Positions 23,772 through 31,786 of a DNA stretch of 32,398 nt are shown here, in pieces. Each line of letters starts with the position of its first letter. Position 1 is the stretch's first letter. A model generated the notes under the pieces. That model had not been told where the DNA came from. It did not search any database and worked only from the letters and a program-made list of their open reading frames with translations. Origin of the DNA: Paludibacteraceae bacterium (lineage in GTDB: Bacteria > Bacteroidota > Bacteroidia > Bacteroidales > Paludibacteraceae); assembly GCA_905234835.1 (NCBI GenBank), contig CAJOIZ010000026.1:1-32398 (forward strand), written 5' to 3'. The translations under genes and the position numbers were made by a program.

Positions 23772-26700
23772 TCAGCGGAGCTGTCTGCCGGTTGTGTCGT
23801 AGGTACGTCCGTTGCGGATGATATAGAGGATACCGTTGCGGAGGTGCTTAGAGGCCTCTCCCCGTCCCTCCCCTGAAGGGAAGGGAGTTGTTTGGTCAAG
23901 TGCGGTAGCACCTTTCTTACGGAAAGCACAGGTCATGGTCATGTCACCAAAGAGTACGGATGAGGTCTTGGCTTCGGCACTCTCCAGCTTCATTTCGCCT
24001 TCATACCAAGCATCGAACTCATAACCTTCGTTGGGCACAGCCTCAAGGGTAAACTCAGTCATATAGAGTCCCGTATTGCCCTCACTCAAGCCTCCAACAA
24101 TGACCGTACCACCTTCTTCGGGTGTCACTTTGACGGTGAGCGTGAAGGTTGCCTCCGTGAAGTTAGCGGTAAGCGTAAGGTCAGAGGTAACAGTGATTTC
24201 ACGTTCCGCAGCGGTTACTTCATCCGACCAGTTGGCAAATACATATCCGTAGTCGGGTTTCGCCGTGATATGGAGAACTGTACCATCGGGTACGGCAGTG
24301 AGGTCAATCTCTTCCGCTACGGTTATCTTACCGCCTTCTTTGGCATTGAGCGTAACCGTGAAAGCAGGTTTGCCAGTGAAGTACCCCGGTGCGCTTTCAC
24401 CTCTGTCAGGACGTGCATAGGTCTTGTCGGTATAAGAGGAGTTGTACACTGTACCCTTTCCGCCGACAAGCGCTTTGCAAAGATCGAACAGTCCTTCTGA
24501 AAAACTCAGATTGTCCAATCGGCTCCAATCGGTATCACATTTGACAGTCTTAAGTTTCTTACATTCACAGAATATATAATTTGTGGATGTCACTTTTCTC
24601 ATGTCAAAATGCGTCAAGTCTATAGATTCCAGCAACTCGCAGTCGTAGAACATATATCCCATATCCGTCACTTCAGACGTATTCAGGTTCTCAATACCTT
24701 CAATGTCGGTCAGTTTGGCATAGTATTCAAACCACTTTTTGGTGGAAACGGGTCGAACCTCCGCAAAGGATTCATCGAAGACCACTTTGGTTACGTCATA
24801 GGCATAATCACTACCTTCTCCTTGAAGTTGAACATCCTTGTAGATGGCGTCTTTGACAAAGTAACGCAGATTGTCATTATGGAAGGAAAGTGTGGTAGTC
24901 GAAGCATCATACATGGTATAAGCTTCCTTGCCGTCGAACAAGCGGAAATATCCTTCCTTGCCAGGTCCTTCGTCAAGCCGTGCCCAGCTATTATCACTAT
25001 GAGCGTCCGAGAAGGCTGTCCCTTTGTCACCGTTCAGGCTTGTACATCCTTTGAACATGTTTTCCCCATAGAAGGGATCCAAATCGCTCCAGTCAGCGAA
25101 CCAGTAAATGTTCTTAAGCGAGGAACAACCTTCAAACATGTTCGTGAGCAAGGGATTGCTTTCCGAAGTGTGCCATGTACGCAGGTCCACTGTTTCCAGA
25201 GCCGTACAACCGGAGAACATCTCTGTGAGGTCAGTCGCCTTATAGAAATCAAATGCAGTGAGGTCAATTGATTTGAGGCTTTCGCATCCCTTGAACATAG
25301 CACCGAAAGAAGTAGCTCTGTGTGTATCGAAATGACTCAGGTCAAGTGCCTCCAGTTTGGCACATCCTTCAAATGCCATCATCATATTCACAACGTCGGA
25401 TGTGTTAAGGTAACCGAGGTTCTTTATCTCTTTCAACTCCTTGAAGTACGACATCCAGAAGCTCATATCTACCACGCGATAGAATACCATCGTGGTGTCA
25501 AGAATAATCTCTGTCACAGCGTTGCGGTATTCCTCCGCTACCCAGAATGTTTCTCCTCCTACTTCCTCTCTGCGTGCGTCGTAGTAGAGCGTCATGGTCT
25601 TGCCTCCGTTTGTCGTAAGAGCGTACAATTCGGGTTTATGTGTGCAGAAATATCCTTCATTACCTTCTCCTCCGTCCGGACGGGCAAGAGTAATGTTCTT
25701 GCGCTGGTCATCATATTTCGTACCTTCCTCACCTCGTAGGTTATCGCACCCCCGGAACATATTATTGGACTTTGCTTCGCTTGTGGTCCAATCCTTATCG
25801 CATACGATGTACGCCAACTTCGAACAATCATTGAACATCAGGGACATATCCGTTACCTTGTCAATATTGAAATTGCGGATGTCTATCGTAGTCAGTGCTT
25901 TGCACGCCGAGAACATAGAATTCATATTAGTCACATTGTGCGTATCGAACTTGGTAACATCCAACGTCTTCAAGCCAGAGCATGTAGAAAACATGTGAGA
26001 CATATCCGTCACGTTTTCCGTATTGAAACTGAAAAGCTCCAGCATATCAAGACTCTGACATTTGTAGAACATCGAGTTCATATTGGTGACATTGCGCGTG
26101 TCGAAGTTGTAGAGTGCCGCATCCTCCAAACTGGAGCAATATGCGAACATACTTTCCATATTGGTTACGTTGCCCGTCTTGAAGTTGCTCAAATCCAAAG
26201 CCTTTACAGAAATACATTGAGCAAACATCTTAGACATATCCGTTACCGCTTCCGTGTTGAGGTAATCCATGTGTTCAAACTCCTCTACATTACCAAAGTA
26301 GTAGAACCACCTACTAGTAGAAGTAGGTCTTGCGTCTGCCACCGAGATATCGAAGACAATCTTTTTGGCAGCGGTAAAGCCCGTTGCAGGCCAATTTTCC
26401 GTACCATCCCTTTTGGCCATATCGCAGTCGTAGTAGATGGTCATTGTCTTGGCATCATCGGAGATGGTAGCGTAGATAACGGGAGCGGTCTTGCAGAAAT
26501 ATCCTTCGCTTCCTTCTCCTCCATCTGTACGCGCCCACGAACGGTCGAGATGTCCGTCATTGTATTTGGTGCCTTCTCCACCCACGAGCGAGGTACATCC
26601 CGAGAACATCAAGGCAGCGGAAGCGAGACCGGACAAGCTGCTCCAGTTGCCGTCATGGATGATGTATTTGAGCCTGTCGCAATCGTAGAACATCTTATCC

Positions 26701-28739
26701 GCGTCTGTCACGTTCGTCATATCGAATTTGCTGATGTCAAGCGTAACCAAGAAATCGCACCCCTTGAACATGGCGTTCATATCCGTAACGTTCTTTGTGT
26801 TGAAGCTACTGAGATTCAGATAGGCAACAGACTTGCAACTTTCGAACATACTTGTCATACTCATGACGTGGTCTGTATTCAACGTTTCGGTCGGGATAAC
26901 AGACAGTGCTGTACAATCACGGAACATGAAATTCATGTTTATCACATTGGCAGTCGAGAAGTTCTCTCCCAATCGCAGTGTCTTCAACGTATTGCAACCA
27001 TCGAACATACATTTCATATTGGTCACATTCTCGGTATTGAAGGCACTAAGGTCGAGATAGTCAAGCACTTTACAGAGATTGAACATATAGCTCATATCCG
27101 TTACTTTGTCGGTGTGCAAGTATTCTATGCCCGTTATACTCCTTAACTCCGTGAATCCCAAGAACCATTGTGCGGTACTCGTCGGACGTGCCTCGTCACA
27201 GCTTGCGTCAAAGACCACTTCCATAACCTTTGATGAGATGGAATAGTCTTCCCACCAGTTGGTAACGCCATCGTTCTTCTCTTTGTCGTAGTCGTAATAG
27301 ATAGTGAGTTTTGTACCGTCCATAACGCCGTACAAATCCGCCGGTGCGGTGAAGTAACCCGGATTGGATGTTCCACCGTCCACATGAGCATAGGCAGCAG
27401 TCGTGTTCGCTTCGTCATAGGTCGTTCCTGCACCTCCGACCAGTTTCTCACAAGCATAGAACATCTTCTCCGAATTCTCCGCAGAAATACCGCTTAGGTT
27501 TTGTTTGCAAATAATGGTGGTCAACTCTTTGCAATCAGTAAACATAGCAGACGTTTCGGTAACGGGAGACAAATCCATGCCAGACAAATCGAGCCTCGTA
27601 AGCGAACGCATACCGTAGAAAAGATCGCCCAAATTCTTCATCGTCATGGTGTTGATATTCTGCAAACCTACTATCTCGGTAGTATTAGAGAATATACTTC
27701 CCGTGTTTCCTTTTCTCAACCTAAATAAGGTACCTCCGTATGTCAGTCCAGAAGTGTTGAAAGACGGGTCAATGACAATCTTGGTAATCTTATCGCTCAT
27801 TGCCTGATGTCCCATATATTGGTCTCCTGTCATAGGCAGCATCATAATATTCTTACGGTAACTGTCATATTCCATGTTATGATAATAGGTAATGGTGTTC
27901 TTTCCGTCAAAGAGCGCATAGCTCATAGCCGGCTTATGCGAGAACTTGCCCCCGATGTCTCCCGTCAGTTTGTTGCACTCGTAGAACATGCCGTCTTTCT
28001 GCGTAAGCGAAGGGTTGGTAGCCCAGTTTTCCTCGCAATAAACAGCCTCAAGTTCATTGCACCCGAAGAACATGTAGGTGGCATCGGTGAGTTTATCCGG
28101 ATGTGCATTGCACATATTGACAGACTTCAACGCCGAACAACTATAGAACATGTGTCTCATGGTAGTCACATTGGAGAAGTCGAACCGAGACATGTCCACA
28201 TTCGTGAGTGCCGAACAGCCATAGAACATGTAGCTCATATCCGTCACATTCTTGGTGTCAAACGAACGCAGGTTGACGCTATACAGACTTTTGCAATCGG
28301 TGAACATGTCGGACATGTTGGTCACATTCTCCGTATTGAAATCTGTCAGTTCCAGATATGTCATATTTCTCATTCCCTGGAACATGTGGGACATATCCGT
28401 AACCCCATCGGTGTTGAGGTTACATAAGTATGAGATATTAGTCACGTTTTCCAAGAAGGTCAAGACCATCGCATTGTTGAAGAGGCTGCTTGTATTAGTC
28501 AGTTCGTAATTTTTAAACGAATCGTCTATCACAATCCAATTCACCTGATTGGCATACGATGTGAGACGGTCATCCTTTGTGAGGAGTTCGACCGTACCTT
28601 CGCGGCTGTCTTTCTGGTCATCGTAATAGAAAGTCAGTTTGTTCGTCCCGTCAAAGACGGTGTACGCCTCTTTGGCACCCTGTGCCCAAACACCCGCCAC
28701 AGAAAGGAAAGCGAGCAGCAAAAAGAGAAATTTTCTCAT
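23772..28739 (-). CDS. Giant BspA-like secreted protein with DUF285 repeats, 1655 aa
   Basis: A secreted repeat protein with signal peptide MRKFLFLLLAFLSVAGVWAQ. Six blocks begin at about residues 25, 274, 470, 756, 1039 and 1273. Each opens with a strand pattern like YALFDG..TITYYHN or YGVMDG..LTIYYDYD, then units of the type MFxxCxxLxxLDLSxFNT, and most close with ARPDGG..GYF. Residues about 1458-1608 hold two divergent InlB-like beta repeats (for example GYVFANWSD and GYEFDAWYE). Residues 1617-1629 look like an in-frame insert coded by a palindromic repeat. The tail GILYIIRNGRTYDTTGRQL matches the 789-aa protein. Surface location and binding roles are inferred from the BspA family. The unit plan is the same as the 7129-9498 gene, so the two genes are paralogues. 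Confidence 0.85.
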   Translation of the reverse strand: MRKFLFLLLAFLSVAGVWAQGAKEAYTVFDGTNKLTFYYDDQKDSREGTVELLTKDDRLTSYANQVNWIVIDDSFKNYELTNTSSLFNNAMVLTFLENVTNISYLCNLNTDGVTDMSHMFQGMRNMTYLELTDFNTENVTNMSDMFTDCKSLYSVNLRSFDTKNVTDMSYMFYGCSALTNVDMSRFDFSNVTTMRHMFYSCSALKSVNMCNAHPDKLTDATYMFFGCNELEAVYCEENWATNPSLTQKDGMFYECNKLTGDIGGKFSHKPAMSYALFDGKNTITYYHNMEYDSYRKNIMMLPMTGDQYMGHQAMSDKITKIVIDPSFNTSGLTYGGTLFRLRKGNTGSIFSNTTEIVGLQNINTMTMKNLGDLFYGMRSLTRLDLSGMDLSPVTETSAMFTDCKELTTIICKQNLSGISAENSEKMFYACEKLVGGAGTTYDEANTTAAYAHVDGGTSNPGYFTAPADLYGVMDGTKLTIYYDYDKEKNDGVTNWWEDYSISSKVMEVVFDASCDEARPTSTAQWFLGFTELRSITGIEYLHTDKVTDMSYMFNLCKVLDYLDLSAFNTENVTNMKCMFDGCNTLKTLRLGENFSTANVINMNFMFRDCTALSVIPTETLNTDHVMSMTSMFESCKSVAYLNLSSFNTKNVTDMNAMFKGCDFLVTLDISKFDMTNVTDADKMFYDCDRLKYIIHDGNWSSLSGLASAALMFSGCTSLVGGEGTKYNDGHLDRSWARTDGGEGSEGYFCKTAPVIYATISDDAKTMTIYYDCDMAKRDGTENWPATGFTAAKKIVFDISVADARPTSTSRWFYYFGNVEEFEHMDYLNTEAVTDMSKMFAQCISVKALDLSNFKTGNVTNMESMFAYCSSLEDAALYNFDTRNVTNMNSMFYKCQSLDMLELFSFNTENVTDMSHMFSTCSGLKTLDVTKFDTHNVTNMNSMFSACKALTTIDIRNFNIDKVTDMSLMFNDCSKLAYIVCDKDWTTSEAKSNNMFRGCDNLRGEEGTKYDDQRKNITLARPDGGEGNEGYFCTHKPELYALTTNGGKTMTLYYDARREEVGGETFWVAEEYRNAVTEIILDTTMVFYRVVDMSFWMSYFKELKEIKNLGYLNTSDVVNMMMAFEGCAKLEALDLSHFDTHRATSFGAMFKGCESLKSIDLTAFDFYKATDLTEMFSGCTALETVDLRTWHTSESNPLLTNMFEGCSSLKNIYWFADWSDLDPFYGENMFKGCTSLNGDKGTAFSDAHSDNSWARLDEGPGKEGYFRLFDGKEAYTMYDASTTTLSFHNDNLRYFVKDAIYKDVQLQGEGSDYAYDVTKVVFDESFAEVRPVSTKKWFEYYAKLTDIEGIENLNTSEVTDMGYMFYDCELLESIDLTHFDMRKVTSTNYIFCECKKLKTVKCDTDWSRLDNLSFSEGLFDLCKALVGGKGTVYNSSYTDKTYARPDRGESAPGYFTGKPAFTVTLNAKEGGKITVAEEIDLTAVPDGTVLHITAKPDYGYVFANWSDEVTAAEREITVTSDLTLTANFTEATFTLTVKVTPEEGGTVIVGGLSEGNTGLYMTEFTLEAVPNEGYEFDAWYEGEMKLESAEAKTSSVLFGDMTMTCAFRKKGATALDQTTPFPSGEGRGEASKHLRNGILYIIRNGRTYDTTGRQLR
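23853..23891. repeat. Palindromic repeat inserted in frame in the giant gene
   Basis: TCCCTCCCCT (23865-23874), GA, AGGGAAGGGA (23877-23886) forms a stem with one mismatch. In one frame of the opposite strand it reads SPRPSPEGKG, a peptide I recall as a hallmark of a common bacterial intergenic palindrome. Here it adds about 13 codons between the ATALDQ motif and the tail. Confidence 0.6.
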
Positions 28740-28785
28740 AATTATGTTAGGAATTTGGTTTGGTTAATCGAAACGAAATCGCGTG

Positions 28786-28817
28786 CAAAAGTAAGGTATT
28801 TATCCGAAAACGACAAA
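28786..28817 (-). promoter_or_regulatory. Promoter of the giant BspA-like gene
   Basis: Minus-strand TACTTTTG (28786-28793) with TTTG (28814-28817) 20 nt upstream. The leader would be about 40 nt before the ATG at 28739. Confidence 0.65.
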
Positions 28818-28862
28818 TCTACATCGGTTATTTCTGAGCATTTTCATTCAGCAAGGTAAGGC

Positions 28863-28895
28863 TATCCCTATAGTATCCCTATAGTATCCCTATAG
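28863..28895. repeat. Three identical tandem 11-bp units
   Basis: TATCCCTATAG repeats at 28863, 28874 and 28885 without a mismatch. It lies upstream of the giant gene's promoter and of the maf promoter. Confidence 0.9.
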
Positions 28896-28916
28896 TGGGG
28901 CAACGGTACCGCCAAA

Positions 28917-28949
28917 GGTAGCGCAAGGGTAGCGCAAGGGTAGCGGAAA
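28917..28949. repeat. Three tandem 11-bp units of a second sequence
   Basis: GGTAGCGCAAG at 28917 and 28928, then GGTAGCGGAAA at 28939. It starts 21 bp after the previous array. Confidence 0.85.
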
Positions 28950-28995
28950 GCATGGTCACGTGAAAAGAAGGGAATCGCGAGGGGAACCGTTTTTT

Positions 28996-29027
28996 TTTGT
29001 TATTCCGAAGCAATTGCCGTAACTTTG
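28996..29027 (+). promoter_or_regulatory. Promoter of maf
   Basis: TTTG (28996-28999), 20 nt, TAACTTTG (29020-29027). The transcript would start near 29034, about 11 nt before the ATG, a very short leader. Confidence 0.6.
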
Positions 29028-29044
29028 CGCGTTTTTTATTGCTT

Positions 29045-29599
29045 ATGCGTGTAATACTCGGTTCACAAAGTCCCCGTCGCAGAGAGTTGATGGCAGGGTT
29101 GGACATTCCTTTTGAAAGCGTTGTCATTGATGCCGACGAGTCGTACCCTACTGACCTTCAAGGAGGTGATATACCCGCATATATATCCCGCGCAAAGGCA
29201 CATGCATACGCACATCTACTCAAAGAAAACGAATTGCTTATAACAGCCGACACTATTGTATGGTGCAACGGAATGATGTTAGGCAAGCCGCACGATGAAG
29301 CAGATGCATGCCGAATGTTAGGCCTATTGAGCGGACGAACGCACCAAGTCTATACGGGCGTAACATTCACCTTCAACCAACAAATGGAAACAATAGTTGA
29401 CAGGACGGATGTTACTTTTCGCACCTTGAGCGATGAAGAGATACAGCACTACGTAAAGCAGTACAAGCCTTTAGACAAAGCAGGAGCCTATGGCGTACAA
29501 GAATGGATTGGCTATGTGGGAGTTGAAAGCATACATGGCTCATACTTCAACGTTATGGGATTGCCTGTCGAAAGGGTGTATCAATACTTGGTAAAATAA
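29045..29599 (+). CDS. maf: Maf-family nucleotide pyrophosphatase, 184 aa
   Basis: A Maf/YhdE-type enzyme that hydrolyses nucleoside triphosphates such as dTTP, UTP or modified nucleotides to monophosphates. Motifs are GSQSPRRREL (residues 6-15), the catalytic Asp69 in ITADTIV (66-72), and GKPHD followed by LSGRTHQVYTGV. Length is normal (about 185-200). The frame is open upstream to 28997, but the ATG at 29045 gives the standard N-terminus directly before GSQSPRR and follows the promoter. The deiminase-like gene starts 9 nt downstream, so the two are probably co-transcribed. Confidence 0.94.
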   Translation: MRVILGSQSPRRRELMAGLDIPFESVVIDADESYPTDLQGGDIPAYISRAKAHAYAHLLKENELLITADTIVWCNGMMLGKPHDEADACRMLGLLSGRTHQVYTGVTFTFNQQMETIVDRTDVTFRTLSDEEIQHYVKQYKPLDKAGAYGVQEWIGYVGVESIHGSYFNVMGLPVERVYQYLVK

Positions 29600-29608
29600 A
29601 TAACGGAA

Positions 29609-30868
29609 ATGTATAAACATTATTTTTTGATTGCAGCGGTATCCTTGTATATGAGCTGCATGGTTTCTTGTCAGAAGCCGCAACCTATGCAAACGGGTTA
29701 TCCGCAAGCGGAATGGAACAAAGCAAGCGAAATACTAATGCACACACCGGGAGCCGAACTCTTCAACGGAGTGATTCACCCGTCCGCCGGTCTGTTTGAA
29801 CACTATTTCGATGTGGACCAAGCTGCTGCCGAACACCGCGAGTACATCCGCCTGCTACAACGTAACGGAATACGGGTGCATACCGTGTCTGAAGTATTAG
29901 AAGGAATAGGTCTTGACACCTTGCGCACATTGGCATCGCACGTGCTGCGCTACGACATCTCTGCTATACCTGACGAAGACGAAGAGGCTACCGAACAGTA
30001 TCGGCAACACGTTTTGAGCGAAATGAGTAAGAACGACCTGATTCGCTGTATTCTACTCCAACCTACCGTTCGTCTTTCACGTACTGACAATAACACAGGC
30101 TACGAGGCTCAGTATATACAAAACCCGCTGATGAACCTCTATTTTACCCGCGACCAGAGTATCACGACTCCAAGAGGACATATCATCTGCAATATGAACT
30201 CTTCGCAACGTGCGCCGGAAACGGATATAATAGAAGTTTGTTACGAGCATTTAGGTCTCCACCCAGTCTTACGCATAGAAGGTAAAGGACGTATGGAAGG
30301 CGGCGATTATTTTCCTGCCGGCACTGTTTCTCTGATAGGTTGCGGAATGAGGACTAACCGAGAGGGTATCCGTCAGGCAATGGAGGCAGACGCTTTCGGA
30401 CATGACACAGTGGTAGTTGTGCGCGACCATAAGTTCTGGCAGATGCAGATGCACCTTGATACGTACTTCAACATCATTGACACAGACCTCTGTACGATGG
30501 TTCGCAGCCGCTTGGAAGCCAAGCAGGGAGAGCCTGAATATGTTACCTGCGACATCTATGCACGTGCAACAGGTGAGAAAGAGTATCAAATGATAGAAGA
30601 GGATATACCGTTTGTTACGTTCCTGCGCGAACGGGGAATGGAGATTATTCCCATTGACCCTGATGACGAGATGCATTATGCCAACAACTATCTGACCATT
30701 GCGCCGCGACACATTATGGCTGTAGGCGGTCAGAGTGAAGCGTTGCAACAGCGTCTTCGCGAGGCAGGAGTACAAGCGGAATGGATTCCGTTAGAAAGTC
30801 TGATAGACGGCTATGGTGCAGCACACTGTATGACCCAAGTTCTACGCCGCGAAACAGTTAGCCAATAA
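29609..30868 (+). CDS. Arginine deiminase-like lipoprotein, 419 aa
   Basis: A member of the arginine deiminase/amidinotransferase fold with the catalytic set in place: FTRD (179-182), EGGD (230-233), HLDTYF (282-287) and the nucleophile Cys407 in GAAHCMT. Bacterial arginine deiminase converts arginine to citrulline and ammonia. Unlike the usual cytoplasmic enzyme, this protein has an N-terminal hydrophobic stretch ending in MVSC (Cys21), a plausible lipobox, so it may be exported and lipid-anchored. The exact substrate could differ from free arginine. The start is the first ATG, 9 nt after maf. A terminator follows. Confidence 0.85.
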   Translation: MYKHYFLIAAVSLYMSCMVSCQKPQPMQTGYPQAEWNKASEILMHTPGAELFNGVIHPSAGLFEHYFDVDQAAAEHREYIRLLQRNGIRVHTVSEVLEGIGLDTLRTLASHVLRYDISAIPDEDEEATEQYRQHVLSEMSKNDLIRCILLQPTVRLSRTDNNTGYEAQYIQNPLMNLYFTRDQSITTPRGHIICNMNSSQRAPETDIIEVCYEHLGLHPVLRIEGKGRMEGGDYFPAGTVSLIGCGMRTNREGIRQAMEADAFGHDTVVVVRDHKFWQMQMHLDTYFNIIDTDLCTMVRSRLEAKQGEPEYVTCDIYARATGEKEYQMIEEDIPFVTFLRERGMEIIPIDPDDEMHYANNYLTIAPRHIMAVGGQSEALQQRLREAGVQAEWIPLESLIDGYGAAHCMTQVLRRETVSQ

Positions 30869-30891
30869 ACAGAAAAGACATATCATGCTAC

Positions 30892-30922
30892 AAAAAAAGG
30901 AGAACATGCGTTCCCCTTTTTT
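30892..30922. terminator. Bidirectional terminator after the deiminase-like gene
   Basis: AAAAAAGGAGAAC (30893-30905), loop ATGC, GTTCCCCTTTTTT (30910-30922), one mismatch. The A- and T-runs on both sides suit termination in both directions, including the small minus-strand gene ending at 30924. Confidence 0.75.
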
Positions 30923-30923
30923 G

Positions 30924-31106
30924 TTAGTTTTCGCGAGAATTCCAATACGCATCATTATTCGGATTGCATTGATCGGCGTGGTTGTCATAATCCGAAGGTT
31001 GATGATCTCTGTCAGAATGCCAACTCATATATTGTAAATGATTGGTTGTTATGTGAATCTTTGCAGGCAGTTCACTTCGCCTGTAACTGAACACTTTTCG
31101 ATTCAA
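30924..31106 (-). CDS. Possible small protein, 60 aa (or 34 aa)
   Basis: A short minus-strand frame ending with DNHADQCNPNNDAYWNSREN. The NPNN..YW.SR pattern reminds me of tails of small uncharacterised bacterial proteins. The -7 element at 31115-31122 puts the transcript start near 31108, so the 60-aa start at 31106 would be nearly leaderless. The internal ATG at 31028 (34 aa, beginning MSWHSD) would have a leader of about 80 nt. The stop abuts the bidirectional terminator. It could instead be a small RNA. I do not assign a function. Confidence 0.4.
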   Translation of the reverse strand: MNRKVFSYRRSELPAKIHITTNHLQYMSWHSDRDHQPSDYDNHADQCNPNNDAYWNSREN

Positions 31107-31114
31107 TTACGGCG

Positions 31115-31122
31115 CAAAGGTA
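31115..31122 (-). promoter_or_regulatory. -7 element for the small minus-strand gene
   Basis: TACCTTTG on the minus strand matches TAnnTTTG exactly, but no TTTG is seen 19-20 nt upstream. Confidence 0.4.
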
Positions 31123-31279
31123 AAATCGTTGCGGGGTATCGGACATAGTTCGGGAAAAGAGTTCATTTTTATCTATTACAGTCCGATAAAAGGAAGGTGC
31201 GGGTACAGTGAGGGTATTGTGTGGTTTGCTTACGGACATAATAATTTTGGGATAGAGTCTGTATAAAAACTTAATGAAA

Positions 31280-31323
31280 ACATAATAATCACATAATAAT
31301 AACATAATAATCACATAATAATT
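31280..31323. repeat. Four tandem 11-bp units on the promoter of the WYL-type gene
   Basis: ACATAATAATC (31280), ACATAATAATA (31291), ACATAATAATC (31302), ACATAATAATT (31313). The last unit runs into the -7 element TAATTTTG (31319-31326), so the array occupies the -33 region. Confidence 0.9.
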
Positions 31324-31326
31324 TTG
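31319..31326 (+). promoter_or_regulatory. -7 element for the WYL-type fragment gene
   Basis: TAATTTTG matches TAnnTTTG and lies 20 nt before the ATG at 31346. No -33 TTTG is present because the 11-bp array takes its place. Confidence 0.4.
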
Positions 31327-31345
31327 CAACAAAATTTGATATGAC

Positions 31346-31669
31346 ATGAACAAATCCTCTACTTCGCACCTCTTCGAGTGTTACATCTGGCTTGTAAACA
31401 CTATCGCACGCGGACCGATTACCCGCGCCGAAATAGATGACAAGTGGGCGCGTTCCTCTGTTAACGATTATAAAACCGACGCCATTCCTGAAACTACGTT
31501 CCATCGTTGGCACAATACTGTGGAACTGCTTTTCGATATCACTATCAAATGTAACTCGCAAGGCGAGTATTATATTGATGAAGCCAAAGAATTAAACTTC
31601 TCCGAATGGCGCACGCGCATGGTGAACCTGCTTGCGCTCATCTCGTTCTGTCCATTTTATGCAGTTTAG
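31346..31669 (+). CDS. Truncated WYL-type transcriptional regulator, N-terminal domain only, 107 aa
   Basis: The sequence YIWLVNTIARGPITRAEID, then ETTFHRWHNTVELLFDITI and GEYYID, matches the N-terminal DNA-binding part of Bacteroidetes WYL-domain regulators as I recall them. Those proteins are normally about 300 aa or longer and carry a C-terminal WYL ligand-binding domain. Here the frame stops soon after the first domain, and the following sequence contains another gene's promoter, so the WYL domain is absent. It may be a remnant or a stand-alone DNA-binding protein. Confidence 0.6.
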   Translation: MNKSSTSHLFECYIWLVNTIARGPITRAEIDDKWARSSVNDYKTDAIPETTFHRWHNTVELLFDITIKCNSQGEYYIDEAKELNFSEWRTRMVNLLALISFCPFYAV

Positions 31670-31680
31670 AACGCTGTTTC

Positions 31681-31711
31681 TTGCATATTTCAAAATAAAG
31701 CACTACCTTTG
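31681..31711 (+). promoter_or_regulatory. Promoter of the exonuclease gene
   Basis: TTG (31681-31683), 20 nt, TACCTTTG (31704-31711). The leader would be about 70 nt. Confidence 0.55.
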
Positions 31712-31786
31712 CTTCGTTAAATCTTATTCCGCACATAGAAACGAAGAAACAGCTTAATTCATCTATACAGGAAAGGCATCTTGGGT

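Noticed and set aside
24609..27146. Long plus-strand frames opposite the giant gene (24609-25271, 25938-27146)
   Set aside because: Antisense to DUF285 repeats, with repetitive His/Val-rich translations and no promoter.
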